Shown: positions 44,885 through 58,012, numbered from the stretch's first letter. The stretch: 64,000 nucleotides of DNA from Pseudevernia furfuracea (GCA_022315425.1 JAIUPT010000022.1:372001-436000); one strand, 5' to 3'. Notes: generated from the letters alone by a model not told the origin. A program made the numbers and translations.

Positions 44885-47666
44885 AGATAATGCAGGCTTT
44901 GATGTGCTGTAGGGGTGAACGGAGGCAAATGGGGGGGATGTTGGCTATACTTTTAGAGTAGGTACTGTAGTTCATTTTTGGTTGCATGGAATATTCAGTT
45001 TTGAGATGGTCAAGCGTTGATTCATGCTTCTTGGCCACCAGACCGAGGTGATCGTCAATCTTTCATACCTACTCAGTTAAGCCGGATACTACTTCTACTT
45101 TTACATTTCAACGCATATCATCACACTTTTCCATTCTCCCAGCTGTTTTCAACATGCACTACGTGATCCTTCTTACCCCGCTCTGCACCTTAGACCTATA
45201 GTTCCTACTTCCTACTTTCTACTTCTGAATTTCTACCTATACACAATCATGAGATTTACCAGTAATTCCATGTGGCATCATCCTGCTTGTTGTCAGGTGC
45301 TGTAAAGTATCTGGCGACTTTTTACCACCAATCATTCCCAGGCCGGGCCAGGGCAGCGCCTTACGAGGAGCATGAAACGTGGCCAACGTGTCTCACCCTG
45401 ATTCCCGCGTTTAGAGAGAGCTTCAATTGAGCCTCGCCGTCTTACATAGATGATAGATATACCCAGTAGGGCTGGTGGCAACGCGGGATTACCGCCAACC
45501 ATTCAAAATTTTCAATTCAATGTTGGTTCGTAACATCTTTTGGAAATCATCTTTGCTTGCTTATCTAGTTAGTCTGGGATAATACAATGAAATTCCATGT
45601 CCTGAATGGCAAGGCAAAATCAATAGGCCCACCCCATGGCGACTTCGGCAGGCTTCTCGACTCGTAGATCGCGGTCAGCGCGATTGGTCAATGGATTGAA
45701 CATCCTGCATTCTTCCTTCCTCCCGTCATTTGGCTCGCATAAACCAGCACATCACGATCCTAGCGGATCCTGCTGGGTTGCACCACATCATGCATGGTTG
45801 ACAGGACAGCAGTGAAGAAAAGACAGTAGGTAGATAATTGTACTCCTTCCACAGAGACATTATATCTGCTTCTCGGTAGCCACTCTAAAGTCTTGTTTTG
45901 GATTCGTGCTCGCATGGTCGTGACTGGCAGCTCTCATCTGTTCCCGAGGGATTTTTCGTATTGTTCCTGTAAGGTAGGCCAATTGTTGTCTCGTCCCAAA
46001 AGATCCTTCGGGGCTCCTCTACCGCACTAGTCACCTTCTACAAACAGTCAATAAACCGAGACCCTCCCGAACACGCAAGCGGAAGTTGCGGACTACATCT
46101 CTCAACTGCGGATGCTTCACCCATATCGCTCGCGCTGATGTCTTTGGTGCTTTGCTTTGTTGGAACTGCGATAAAAGGCAACGAGATTTTCAATGTCGTC
46201 ACCTTTCTTCGGCGGCTTGCTTCTAAATATGGTTTGCCAGCTGTGCAATGTAGGTTGGTGAACAGGTTTCTAAGGAAATTGTTCATCCGTCCCTGGTGTT
46301 CTCTGAGGATTGGACAACGCAGAGCAATTGACTACGAAATTCTGTCTACTTCACAGCGCCCTACCCTAATGATCGAGGCCTCGTGAATGAAAACCGCTAA
46401 GGCATGCTTATGCATGTGCGGGATACTACCTTGGACACCCCTCCGCCCGAGTAATTCTAGTCTTTCTAAGACCCCAAAGTGACTGTGCCACCGGGTAATC
46501 TTCGACCGTCGCCAAGGTACGGAAATTTTACGAGAGGCTGACGGAGATATCATCTATCAAGACAAATATATAGAGTATACCTAGTCGTATTGGCAGAGAG
46601 GCTGACTGATGTCAGCTCTTTTCCTGGAGAAGCAAGGCTTCCCTCTCAAGCCCCCCAAAATCCCTAGGATGCCTGAGCTTCTGACCGTGCATACAAGCGC
46701 ACTTGTCCTCCTCTAGCGTAGGAATGGTACAGCGATAAAAGCACAAGTCGTCTTTTTCTCACGCACAAGTTTTTACCAGATCCTTCATGCTTACCGTATA
46801 ATGTCATGTCCGTGCTATGTGTGTTATGTAGATCGTGCGGAGCGAAGACTTAAGGCAGAGTTTCTAATGTTACATCCCACCTAGGGCCCACAAATGCAGA
46901 TCTATGGAGTTAGACATTGCCGACAACGGTGCATAAGGTATGCATAATGACTCTGATAGCAATCCTTAGCTGCCACCTTGTAGGGCTGCGCAAGGCGGCT
47001 TCCGCCCAGAGACGATCCGTTACCCACATTCTCATCTTTTACCTGGATCCTTTCCGTGATAGCGCTAGACCAGGATACCCCTTGCTCATGAGCTTTTAGA
47101 TACATCAAAAGCTTGAGGACTTATTAAAGGTCATACCTAGGGTTCCGCTAAGTCGCGCACACCCCGATCCTCAAGGTGGGAGGAAGTTTTTGGTCTAAGA
47201 AAGAAAATCAAGCGATCCCTCTAGGGCAAGAAGTCAAGCTGAAAGGTACTCTAGCCCTACGGCTGACATGCCCCCGAGACCAAAAACCTATTTGACCGAT
47301 GGTCCCACCCCGCTTCCTTGCCCAAGGTTTCGGCTCTGGAACAGAGCTTTTACCAGACAATATGTGCTAGCATTTGCTGGAACAAGAGGTCAAGGAAGGC
47401 AGCTTATGCCAGAGTCCTCCCAACCTCACTCGATTTTCCTACGTCTTCTGCTGGCTGTCAATTGGCCTTGACAATTTCCATCCTGCATAGTTTGCAATTG
47501 GTCCGTGTTGCCACGCGATTTGGTTGGATAAACGTTTATTTTTTTTCGCCAATCACTTGTACTATTCCATTCGACGCTTGCCATTGCCACCAATATCAAT
47601 AGACCTGAAGCGCCTTAACGACCGTTTACGATAGCATTGTCTTTCAGCGTGGCAACTGACGCCCTT
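44885..47666. other. 2.8 kb divergent intergenic region YVH1 / zinc-finger gene
   Basis: The longest gene-free unique stretch. No supported gene, RNA or mobile element. A CTACTT-type pyrimidine-rich run lies near 45200-45240. A CTTTCAG acceptor-like site at 47641-47647, 20 bp before the zinc-finger start codon, suggests that gene has a 5'-UTR intron. A long upstream region would suit a regulated transcription factor gene (inference). Confidence 0.5.
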
Positions 47667-50593
47667 ATGGATTTTACGCGTGTTACGTCGCCTCCTTCAA
47701 TTCTAGTACATGATCATAATGCCCAACATGGACGAAAGCGTTCAACCAGTCGGTCAGCAGCGATGCCATTTTCACGAGCCCCTGTCGCAATGGCGATACC
47801 TAATGCGAGATACGACCCTGCCCCACCTCCACTTCCTCCACCGAGATATATCGACGAAATCACTGCTGGCAGTGATCCAGGATGGGCTTGGGGAAACGAT
47901 CCTAAGGGGGGAGACTTTGGAAAGGCGAGAGAGTCTGCCAAGCCAATGTCGAACTTTCCGAAGAGCTGGGGTAAAAATATGGAGGAGGATAGGCTATTGG
48001 ACCGGCCAGATTTTAGGCGAAGAGAGAGCTCGACTTCAACCGTCAGGTCACCGGCAGACACGAGCAGGGGATTCGATTTCGCAAGACATCAGGATGAAGG
48101 ATACTATAGTCTCTCGGGACCGAGACCCAGTGCTATGAGCCAGCAGTTAGTATACATATGTTCTTTATGGTTGTCTCTCCTAGCCGTTGTGCCATTTCAA
48201 AAGGCAAGCAGCCCATCACTGAAGGGTGTACTTTCAGTCATTAGTCATTCACTGCTTGCACTGCCCTCATTTTACCTGGCGTTCAGCGTCTTGCGCCAGA
48301 ATACGCAATAGCTAATAGGTACATGAACCCAGATTGCATGGTGAAAGACAATTACAACAAAAGAACCTTGAAAACTCATCCCAAGCGTATGACAACAAGC
48401 TATTGTCCAAGATTGGCAAGCCCAAGACACCGCCTCGTAACCCCTCACTGGGCAGTATCGAAAGTTCACCAACTTCAAATTTTTCTTTCTATCAACAACA
48501 ACAGAGTGGAAGGCATCCAAACCAGCTTCGGTCCTTGTCCTTTCCACACTCTTCATACTCGACCAGTGCATACTCGGATCCTCCAATCAAGAAAGAACCT
48601 TCGAGTGGGTACGGCGATAGTCCGCGATCAAGACCGGTCTCTCCAGGCCTGAATTCAAATAGCTTCATGGATTGGCGAAGCCCGCCGTCGTCGGCACATG
48701 ATTCTGATCAGTATCCATACTACCCACAGCGATTTCCCTCTTCGACCGATGTTCTGCGACAGCAAAAGTCTCGCCGTTCAACGGGTGGCTCGCTGCTATC
48801 AAGTTATGATGAGTCAGCAGCAAACTCATTGAATAATACCGCTAGTACCATTAGCGAGCATCCCAGCCCGTTAAAACGGGAAAGCTATGAGCACACTAAA
48901 TTTTTTGAACCAGACTCGGCAGATTCCACCTTCCCCATGGAAGATTCAGTTCGCAAACTCCGCCTTGAAGACCGTCCGCCTCTTAGTAGCAATCCTGACT
49001 CTCTACCATACTACTACAAAAAATCAAATCCATCACTGCATACATCGCGTTCACGTCCAGGCATGAAGCGCAAGCCTTCCCAGTCCCCGCCTCCAGACCC
49101 TGCGCATGAAGCTAATGCTTCATTCGCCGCGGTGGGGGGAAACAACACCGACCATTATCAACGCAACACCTCAACACCACAACATCCCAGCCATCGAGTG
49201 TCTCCAGTGGGACGACAGTTTACACAAAATCAAGGTTCCTTCTCATCACAATCATCAGCGGGTCCTCGCAACAACTCATACGCGTCCTCTGCAGGATTAT
49301 CGGTCGCGAGCAGTATCACAACCCTCGACCAACACTCGCCTGGCATTTCACCTTCCTCCGAACAACAACAGCAACAGCTGCTCTATCAACAACACAATGG
49401 TCAAGATTCACCCTACGTTTCCTCCCTTCCAATGAACCAAGCTCCTCGAAACACACGGTCCCAACAACAGTATCCACAAGCTCCTCTCGAAAATCATACA
49501 ACTCCGCCGGCCGACCAGCAATCACAGAACCTTCAAAATCAGCGAAAGAATAACCCGCCGTCTAACATGCAATCGCCGTCTTTCATCTGTGGATGTTGTC
49601 CCAAGAAGCCGAAAAAGTTTGACACACTGGAAGAGTTGAGGTGAGCTGTCGCACAGGCCTCCAAAAACTCTCTGCAAGTTGCTAATCATTACTCTTACTC
49701 CCAGGGTACACGAATCCGAAAAGCAGTACTCTTGCATGTTCTGCCCTAATCGGTTCAAGAATAAGAACGAAGCCGAGCGTCATCAAAATTCTCTTCATCT
49801 CCGAAAACATTCCTGGTCTTGCGCCACCCTCAACAACGATTTCAGTAACGCGTTCTACCCCTCCACTAACATACCACCTGCAGACAACAGTCCTTCGCAG
49901 TCTCAGGCCCCGCCGCCGTCCACCTCTCTCGCAGCGTTCGATACTTGCGGCTACTGTGGCGCACAGTTTCCCAACGAGCCAGCTCCTGACTGGGAAGCAC
50001 GTGGTGCGCATCTCAACGGTGTACATAAGTTTGGCGAATGCAACCAATCCAAGAAGTTCTTTCGTGCCGACCATTTCCGCCAACACCTGAAGCATAGTCA
50101 TGCTGGCACAAGTGGAAAATGGACGAATATGCTCGAGACGGCCTGCATGAGGGATGAGCCGAACCCTGCTCCCCAGGACAACAATATACCACAGTCGCAG
50201 GGAGCTCCTGTCGCAAACATGGGTATGGCCCCGACCAACATTGGCCAAGGGAACACGGGTCAGGATATGGGTCAGAACCTGGGGCAAGCAAACATGGGAC
50301 AAGGACCTATGGGCCAAGCCAATATGGGACAAGTGAACATGGTACAAGATGGCATAGGACAAGATGATGTGGGACAAGGCGGCATGGCCCAGAATTTGGT
50401 TCAGCCAAAGTATGAACAGCTGGACATGAGCAACATAGACCCGAACATCGGCATGCAACAAATGGGCGGCATGGGCGGCATGGTTTCCATGGGCTCCATG
50501 GGCAACGTGGGACCTGCTCCTGGGCGTGGGATGGGCATGCAAGGAGGCCAGATGCGCAGTGAGAGGATCGATGAGATGCCTCAGGAGATGTAG
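47667..50593 (+). CDS. Large C2H2 zinc-finger protein with Gln/Met/Gly-rich tail
   Basis: Probable nuclear DNA-binding regulator. Exons 47667-48145, 48333-49640 and 49705-50593 give 891 residues; introns are 187 bp and 64 bp. The first in-frame ATG (47667) is used. Residues 1-590 are disordered, rich in Ser, Pro, Gln and Asn, with PPLPPPRYIDEITAGSDPGWAWG as the only strongly patterned N-terminal block. Near residue 580, CGCCPKKPKKFDTLEELR joins VHESEKQYSCMFCPNRFKNKNEAERHQNSLH after splicing, forming the first C2H2 finger. Further Cys/His pairs lie in TCGYCGAQFPNEPAPDWEARGAHLNGVH and KFFRADHFRQHLKHSH. The tail carries many degenerate MGQ tripeptides (about 740-820) and then a GGMGGMVSMGSMG stretch. 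Target genes cannot be inferred. Confidence 0.87.
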
Positions 50594-51626
50594 AGCTCGT
50601 CGCTCTGGACTCAATGTATTCGCTTCGGCGGTTTCGACGGCATTTCGCCTCTCCATCGATTTGATTCATCCCAGAATACGGTTGACGTTGAAGCTGGCGC
50701 GTCTGGAGCTTCGGGTAGGGCGCGAGTCAGTTTTCTGATAGGGCTGTTGATGCGTCCTTGTAAGGCGAAGGGCCGTAGGGCTCGTCGCATTACAATGGAG
50801 CTTGCGTATTGTTCGTCATCTACTTTCCATACATCTTCATCTTCATTTTCAATTCTCAAAAGACATGGTGCCTCTGCACATTCATCAATCAGGTCATGGG
50901 CTCAGTCGACTTGATATTCAGCTTCCTTAATGCTCACCACGGTCTACGAAAGGCGTTTTTCATATCCGTGAAAGCTTTCACTGTATACCCAAAGAGCACC
51001 ACCTTGTTACATACTTGCAGATACTTAAATAGGGACTCGAGGTCTGAAGAATAAATAGAGCGCACATTGCAAATCGAAATGTTCATCCATGTGCTCGTGA
51101 TGGTATCGTCGATTGATTGGTAGGACAGACAGGCAAGTCAGGACCCAGGAGTCGAATCGAACGCTCAAGAGAGCGATGAAGATGGTCGAATGGCGCAAGA
51201 CCTAATTATCAAGCGGTGCCTAAGCTTAACCAGACCTTCGCTAAATCTCGAAGACACAGCATCCTACTGACAGGGGTCAGGGGGTTTCGTTCTTCATCCA
51301 CTGTTCTCACCTTCCCCAAAACGAGCGTTGTTTGGTCCCAGTCCTCGCGAGACTGCCGTCCCGAGGAGCGTAATGCCCTTTTGGACTTCTTGCTTTATTC
51401 CTCCTCCGATCACCGGCACCACCGGCACAGGCCAGGAGCGTTTTCTACATTTCGGATTCTAGCCTTCACGAAACTGGAGGCAAATAGAAATCTACCCCTT
51501 TTGCTCTTTTTTCCTACTGTCGCTAATTTTGCTGATGCCTTGGAAGCAATGACGTTCTACTCGTTGAAAGGGAAGGCTTTTTATTGGGTATCAACCTTCT
51601 ATCGTCTAGTCCAGTACGTCGATACG
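50594..51626. other. Intergenic between convergent genes
   Basis: About 1 kb; open frames near 50526-50859 and 51216-51686 lack family support and the latter runs into the NDC1 3' end on the other strand. A tRNA-like TTCGATTC word near 51150 was examined and rejected. Confidence 0.5.
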
Positions 51627-53732
51627 TCACTTATCTCCTTCGACCCCTGCGACCCTCCTTGCTGCTTTGATATCCCTTTCTGTTAAGCCAAGCTCAGTGG
51701 CATACTTGCCAAATGCATCCACCATCTCCTTCAATCCTGCCTTCATGGACCCAACCACCAAGTCCACTTCCTCTACTCTTCTGTCCGAGTCGGAATATTC
51801 TACATCAGTCCAATGAACAGGCAAATCCCTCACAAATCCTTCTACAGACTGTATGACGCTGACAAACGCTTGAATCAGCAGTTTGACATCCTTAGCTACC
51901 TTGCCATAACTATCCTCCGTCAGGCTTGCAAGAGCTAGAGCAGTCAGTGCATTGACAGAATCAATGATGCAATTGAGCTCGCCAAAGGGCGATCCCAGCA
52001 CCACGGTAGAGACTCGACGCTTGAACGTCCGCCGAAAGGGACGTCCGAACGGTGTGTGCAAGAATCGAATGAGGTAAGCATTGTACTGAGCAAGGAGACC
52101 GGTGCTGCTCAGACTCTCCTGTTGTCCTTGAGTAAGGAGCTTTTGACGTGCAACACCTAAATACTTCTCTCCTTCTGCGCGTTGGCCATCTAGAAATTTT
52201 AGAGGCTTCGCAGGCTGTGGTGATTGCCCGTAGGACTTGGCGATGGTACCAACACTTGACTCGATCTTTTCGAGAGTAGTCGCTGGAGCTCGGGCGTTGC
52301 TGAAGATGTTTTCTTGTCTGAGGGGCGCCGATGAGATTGAAGGCAGGGATTCGATGGTGATTCGCTGCGGAGGTGCTACGGATTTGATGGTTGGATTTTG
52401 AAATTCAGCGATGCGATTGCTGATGGCGAGAATGTTACCCAAGCAGAGATTCTTGATCTGATCCCATGCTGAATCGGTTGGGCGGTCTATATCTGCGAAA
52501 ATGGCTTTGCGCCGTGCTGCAAAGCGCTGGCTGATGAGCGCAAGCTCGCAGAACGCAAAGGTCTGAGCAGTATTAGCGCTTCACAAATTCGAAAGAGGCT
52601 ATGCTGCTCACCCTGATGATCTCTCGTTTTGTCCTGAGCCCGTTGAGCAAGCTTGCGTTGGGATCCTTGGAATCGCTTGTTAGGGGCTGCTCTCGCTTCA
52701 TTGGCTGCTGGACAAGATAGGCACTGAAGATCGCATTTGAAAACTCCCATAATGTGGTCAAGAGGGCGCTGGATGTCGAAGAGCGAAGGATGAGGGAGTA
52801 GTGGTACGGCGGTATGTATGATAGCTGTGATGCAGGCACATCCCACAGCAATGCAGCGAGGTACAGAGAGCAGCTCCACGCTGCCCGTCGAATGAAGAGA
52901 GCGTAGACTAAGGGTCCCAGAAAAGCCATGCCTGCTGCACGGATGCCTATCTTTCTTGATAGACTTGGTAGCAAAGTCTTCATCTGGGAAATCGGGTGCT
53001 CCTGCTTCGGAGGTTGTCCAGAAATGGCATCGGTCTTTGCCTGCGTGACTGGCAAGGTAACGCTGTCGTAGTTATAGTAGAGGTGCAAGCCAGATTGAAT
53101 GATGGCAAGCATGAAAAAGACGCTCCGGAGGTATATTGGTCGCTCATTGAGTCGTCTGCGTTCCCACGCTCTGCGTATCCATCAGCCACGGCCTCGAGCA
53201 GCACCAGGGTACAACATCGCTTACTTTCCAGCAGCTACCCAGCCTAGATTCGCCGACCCCGGCACCGACCACATGTAGACCTCGCTGAACCACCATGCTG
53301 AGAAAAGATACCATCCCAATGTCTGGAGAGTGTTTAAGCGGAACAGATATCTTGTGAAGGTCTCGAAGGGTGCTGCTGTTGTTCGAGTCCCTAGTGCAAT
53401 GTCAGTACTCCAATCTTACTAGTCATCCTTTCAGCCGCCATACCCAAATGCAGTTGAGCCACCCGTAGAATGAAGATCGAGAGGGCTGATACGAAGAGGA
53501 GGAGTGTTCGTATGCCTGCTGGGCCAACTGGGAACCAGGACCAGAATACTGCCACTATGTAAGCTCTCAAGCGTTTTCATATTTCTGAATTTGACTCACT
53601 TGAAGATTTGTCTGCAATCACTACAGCCTCGGCATAGCAGACCACCAGGGTGATGAGAGCGGCGCTTGTAAACCTTCTGTGCAGGGCCGGTGTCAGGAAC
53701 TGTCTATAGGGAGGCGTGCGAAGAGACGCCAT
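51627..53732 (-). CDS. NDC1: Nucleoporin NDC1 (transmembrane)
   Basis: Integral protein of the nuclear pore and spindle pole body, needed to insert both into the nuclear envelope. Five exons (53600-53732, 53444-53554, 53225-53390, 52612-53170, 51627-52562; introns 45-54 bp) splice to 634 residues. The N-terminal half carries about six hydrophobic segments, e.g. FTSAALITLVVCYAEAVVIA, FVSALSIFILRVAQLHL, LGWYLFSAWWFSEVYMW and SVFFMLAIIQSGLHLYY. The C-terminal half is soluble and helical (NLCLGNILAISNRIAEF, LAQYNAYLIRFLHTPFGRPFRRTFKRRVS, DDVKLLI-type and LGLTERDIKAARRVAGVEGDK). This six-TM plus helical-domain plan and the FGRPFRR block fit fungal Ndc1. All five exon joins keep frame, and the start MASLRTPPYRQFLTPALHRRF is typical. 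Confidence 0.9.
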
Positions 53733-54306
53733 ATTTCACAATGAGCAGCTTTTCTAGGAATTGATAACTAACACATCAGCGCTTGCGTATCCGGCAGCGT
53801 TGAACTCGGTTGGCCCCAATTCTCGAGATGTTTACAAATTGTGGTTGCTGCGGGTATGTATGTATTCTATGTAATATATTTTGGCGTTTGGGCGCGAACG
53901 CTGGTGTAGATCTTCGGTTTTAGGCCCGCTAGCGTTCAATATTACAACGGAAATTTCTCATTCATGTTACTACCGGTTTTCCTTCAGGTTGTAATCACCA
54001 TCCCAATGTCAATAGGCCTTTTGACTAGGAGCCTTGTATTGTTACGTTTGCGACTATGTGAACAAAGAGCTAGAATTCCTGCCTTTCTCCCAATGTGACA
54101 ATATTTGGCTGGCAGCTCATTCATTGGCGACGGACCTCCACATCATCGGAGGTTCAATTGATTTTCTACCATCTGGTCTTTTGGGCGAACTCTTCGATCC
54201 TCGCCTTGTCTGGAAAATTTCCAATCTCAATTCATAGCCTATTTGCGCTCTACCAGCTGCAAGTCTACGACAGTTCTATGAACAACAACCCATCGAAAGA
54301 ACTTTC
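53733..54306. other. Intergenic, NDC1 upstream
   Basis: About 570 bp, promoter side of NDC1 and 3' side of the hydrolase gene; no gene supported. Confidence 0.5.
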
Positions 54307-55302
54307 CTATCGTGACTCTAACCCTTGCGTCCTCATGAAACTGCTTTGATCTGACTCTCTTGCCATACAGAATCCCTGGTACATAAGTGAGCCTGACCTC
54401 AACCCATCATACTTGCGAACATCAACACATGCGCCGACAAAAGCCAGAAGCTCCTCAAGGAGCCTCTTTGGTCTCTCTAGCGGCAACAGATGTCCAGCGT
54501 CTTCAACTTCTACCATAACACACCCGTAGATCTTGCCATACACCTTGTCCCTGACGGTCTGTACGCTTATTAATCTATCCAACTTTCCAACGATTGCCAT
54601 CGTTGGCACTTCAATCTTGTCAAGTACCCCCGACCAATCGCCCTCTTTTCCTTCTGAACCTTCTCTTAGCCAGGCTATTGTTAGTGCAGTATCTTGTTGT
54701 ATTGCTTGGGCACTAATTATATCCAGGTCGGACACCATGAGTGAACCCGGACGTGCACTGAGGACACCATTCGCGAAGTCAAGGGCTTCAATTTTGGTTT
54801 CGCATGATCCATATAGCCTCTCCATCTTTGGTTTGGACAAGATCCAGGGTGAAGCTGGAACAGGGTTGATAAGAGCCAGGCCTATTAGACCCTCAGGCCC
54901 ACAGCTAGCAACGATTTGAGCTATCTTAGCACCCATACCATGACCTGCGAGTATGAATTCTGTGACATCTTCTAGCTTCGGAAGGAGCTTCTCAATATCT
55001 TCGGCCATTCGTTCGACAGAATACAGCCTGCTTACATGAGCACGGGAAGATTCGCCACAGCCTCGAAAGTCCACGGTGATGCAGTGACACCGGCAACCCT
55101 CTATAATTCGCTTGAACGTGTAGGAAGAGCCCCCAAAGTCATGAAGGAAGACAATCGCAGCCTGACGAGGTCGAGGGTCGACGGAAGCTTTGTAAACTGG
55201 AGTGTAATTGCAGGGTAAGTAAGACTGTATCGAGAGATCTATGCCAGGGGCAACTCTGAATGTATATGACTCATTGACCTGATGAACTCTGCCGTAGGTC
55301 AT
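54307..55302 (-). CDS. Alpha/beta-hydrolase fold protein lacking the nucleophile serine
   Basis: Single exon, 331 residues, with the fold's landmarks in order: oxyanion-type loop VFLHDFGGSSYTFKRII (the usual HG motif reads HD), ITVDFRGCGESSRA, the nucleophile elbow, the acid strand IVGKLDRLISV near residue 240, and the catalytic-histidine loop DAGHLLPLERP near residue 269. The elbow reads LAGHGMGAKIA, where active relatives have GHSMG: Gly122 (codon GGT at 54937-54939) replaces Ser. A single base change from AGT would explain it. Acid and histidine are kept. It may be a non-catalytic fold member, a recently inactivated enzyme, or act by another chemistry; the reading frame is otherwise intact. 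No signal peptide is visible. Substrate unknown. Confidence 0.85.
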   Translation of the reverse strand: MTYGRVHQVNESYTFRVAPGIDLSIQSYLPCNYTPVYKASVDPRPRQAAIVFLHDFGGSSYTFKRIIEGCRCHCITVDFRGCGESSRAHVSRLYSVERMAEDIEKLLPKLEDVTEFILAGHGMGAKIAQIVASCGPEGLIGLALINPVPASPWILSKPKMERLYGSCETKIEALDFANGVLSARPGSLMVSDLDIISAQAIQQDTALTIAWLREGSEGKEGDWSGVLDKIEVPTMAIVGKLDRLISVQTVRDKVYGKIYGCVMVEVEDAGHLLPLERPKRLLEELLAFVGACVDVRKYDGLRSGSLMYQGFCMARESDQSSFMRTQGLESR

Positions 55303-58012
55303 GGTTCGAGGTTGGTATGATCAGAGAAGTTCCGCTCTTTGCTGTGGGTACGGGGCGTGTTCGCAACGAATATGAGATAACATTGCTGGGCCTGAGCACG
55401 AAGGGTATATCCTTCAAGGTCTTCTCTGCATGTCGATAATCCTTGGAATACCAGCGGCTGAGGTTTAAAGGATTCCACGGTCAGTTCTGGACCTCGACAA
55501 TAACCTGCGGTACCTCTTAAATTGGGCCAAGGACAACTGCCCGTTAGAACTATAAACAACTGATGAAACAGGTCAAGCGCATGACAAATTTTGGAGGCAA
55601 TATATGTTGAGGAGGGTATTTGTAATGAAGAGTGAGCGTTGTAAGTTAGCAAAAAATCGACCAACCCCTCAACCTATAAAGAAACCATTATTGGTCATTT
55701 CCCAGGCACGACCGAGAAAAGACCGAATAAATCCTCTTTCGCGGCGCCAACAAGTGAGCGGCAGCGAGGTTACACGAAATATAGGCAAATTGCCCTCGGC
55801 CGGAGCAACATTCCTCGCGTTAACAACATAATATCCTTGGCGTGCGCTAAAACAGATTGAGATTCTGTTCAACACTTCCTTGAAATCTGTCCACGAGTAC
55901 AGTGTTGATCTGTTTACATTAACGAACGTCAACAACACAAAACAATGCAGCAATGCTTCACAATGACATTATCGTTGTCATGCCACTCTGTAAGCGTGAA
56001 TATCAAAAAAAAAAAAAAAGAGTGGTGACGAAAGGACTGGAAATCTGACTGCCCGTGCTTAACAAATATTTGGTAGGCAATATTATCAATAATGAAGCAG
56101 CCTTTGCTCCGCGCGAACCAGGACAGCCGAACGACGCGTTTGATACTCTACTGTGAGCTTGTTGGGAAACGGCATTGGCAATGCTTACACAATAGTAAAG
56201 TCCGCGCTGTCGCAAGGTTCTCACGGCTCTGAATCATTCATTGGTCTTCAAGGCTGGATTAAATTATTCTCGCAGGCTCCTCTGACCGCATATTCAGGCA
56301 TTTCGAGCCACGGTTTTCACGCTAGTGGATCGGCGCCATTGTCTGCCAACGTGCGCGTTTACGCGTCGATCATTTATCAGCATTATTAACTCATGTGACT
56401 TGCTCTCCCTTCTCAATGGGCATCATTGGATCCGATTGCCTATTCCCAAATCTCGGTCGAAAGACCGACCCATGAACCAAGAGAGCTCCCCCGAAAGAGA
56501 GTAACCGGCGCCAGGCCTACTGGAAAGGTCAATGACCTATGCAGAATTCGGAAGAAACTCCGATCTGTTTCTCTCAGCTCAGGGCCCAATCTTGGAGATT
56601 TCTCACCTAACAAGTCTCCGTTGTCTACGCCGGAATGTTCGGGTGGGAAACGGGGGATAGAGGCTTAGAGCGGCAGTATCTAGGGAACTGAGCCTGAGGC
56701 GTGTTATGGGCAGAGAAAGTTGCACATGGTCTGAGTTGATTTATTTGACATGAGAAGAAAGCACTCTGTGCTTGGCATTCAAATATATTCATTAGGGATG
56801 CTCGAGAGGCCGGCTCATCCGCCAATGGATGAAGAGTCAATCATGCCCTGTAAGATCCTGCGCTTTTCGGAGAGCTGTAAAGTAGCATTCGCTGCCGGCT
56901 CTGTGACGGCTTGTGGGTGGAGATGGTGGGGTTTCGCATTCTAGTCTGCGAAAAAGAGGCTACAGATATTCTCCACGGGAATCATACTCTACTGTCTTTC
57001 CCGAAACCGATAGAAACCCTCTTGACAAGATGATTTCTGACCGATCATGGGTATAGCAAGCGACACAGCCCGGATAATAAGTTGCATCATTGCCCGTTAT
57101 CTCTCATTTTCTTTTTGCTGTTCAGCCATGACTATCATCCAGCACGTTGAAGTTGACTGTCCGGATAACACATCGACATAGGGCTGCACTTTGCCAGAAA
57201 CAGGTTAGAGTAGTTAGAAATCCTCAAGTCTCAAGTCTCAAGTCTCAAGTGAGGAGACTTGAAACTTGAGAAAGACATCGCTCTTTCCCAAGGCCATCCA
57301 GTAGACACGCACAAACTCATCTATTCGTATGCCGACACATGCGTGATGCATCGTCGACGCCCAAACCAACCCTCATTATGAGTTTATGACTCGAACAGCA
57401 CGCTCTGTTTCGAGGGAACGCGTACAGTAGCCGCCCAGAACAATGACATGAAACGCTTTGATCTCCAAAAGTCGAGCAACGACAGCCACTGAATATCTTC
57501 CAGACCTGCATCTTTAAAATGTTGCAGATATAGATCAGGTCGCAGAATGGCTTGATGCCAGCGCTTCCACGCAATCTGGCATGGGTTGGGTCACTTTCTC
57601 CATGGTTTGGATTCCTGATTCACGTACTACTCAATGGATTGTGGGGTTCTTTGATTGCTGTGAATAGAAAGGTAGTGGGTAGTGCATCGCGTTGTTCAGG
57701 CGTGTCTTTGCGGGCCCTCTATTCATCTTCTCTTTCATCATTGAACCCTCCCTTCTTCTTATTCATACTTGCTCATTCTTCTATTGTTTTCCCTCGGCCA
57801 GCGCCTTGTCTGCGGACTTGCGTTTGTTCTCTTCTTGTCACCCATCTACTAATACTACTTTTCCCTCCTGGAAAGCGCTGACTCCATTTCTCCAAACATC
57901 TTACCCTGATATATCGGCTTAATCTACTGCTGTGCAGTTCAAATCTTCTTCACTTTTCAAAGCTACAAACAAGCCATCTCCAATCTACGACAACGATCAA
58001 AAACACGCAGAA
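55303..58012. other. 2.7 kb intergenic region
   Basis: Divergent upstream regions of the hydrolase and the DUF7598-like gene. Contains an A run at 56009-56022 and, at 57223-57270, four exact tandem CTCAAGT heptamers followed by two inverted copies (ACTTGAA, ACTTGAG). No coding feature supported. Confidence 0.5.

Noticed and set aside
51140..51210. Possible minus-strand tRNA (TTCGATTC word and nearby short stems)
   Set aside because: The five-base T stem does not pair (GAGCG against CGACT) and no acceptor or anticodon stem can be drawn.
51216..51686. 156-codon plus-strand frame overlapping the NDC1 3' end
   Set aside because: Antisense to NDC1 at its end and without family features; the NDC1 model explains the region.
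56009..56022. A run as a possible poly(A) tail of a retroposed copy
   Set aside because: No gene-like sequence upstream and no flanking direct repeats.
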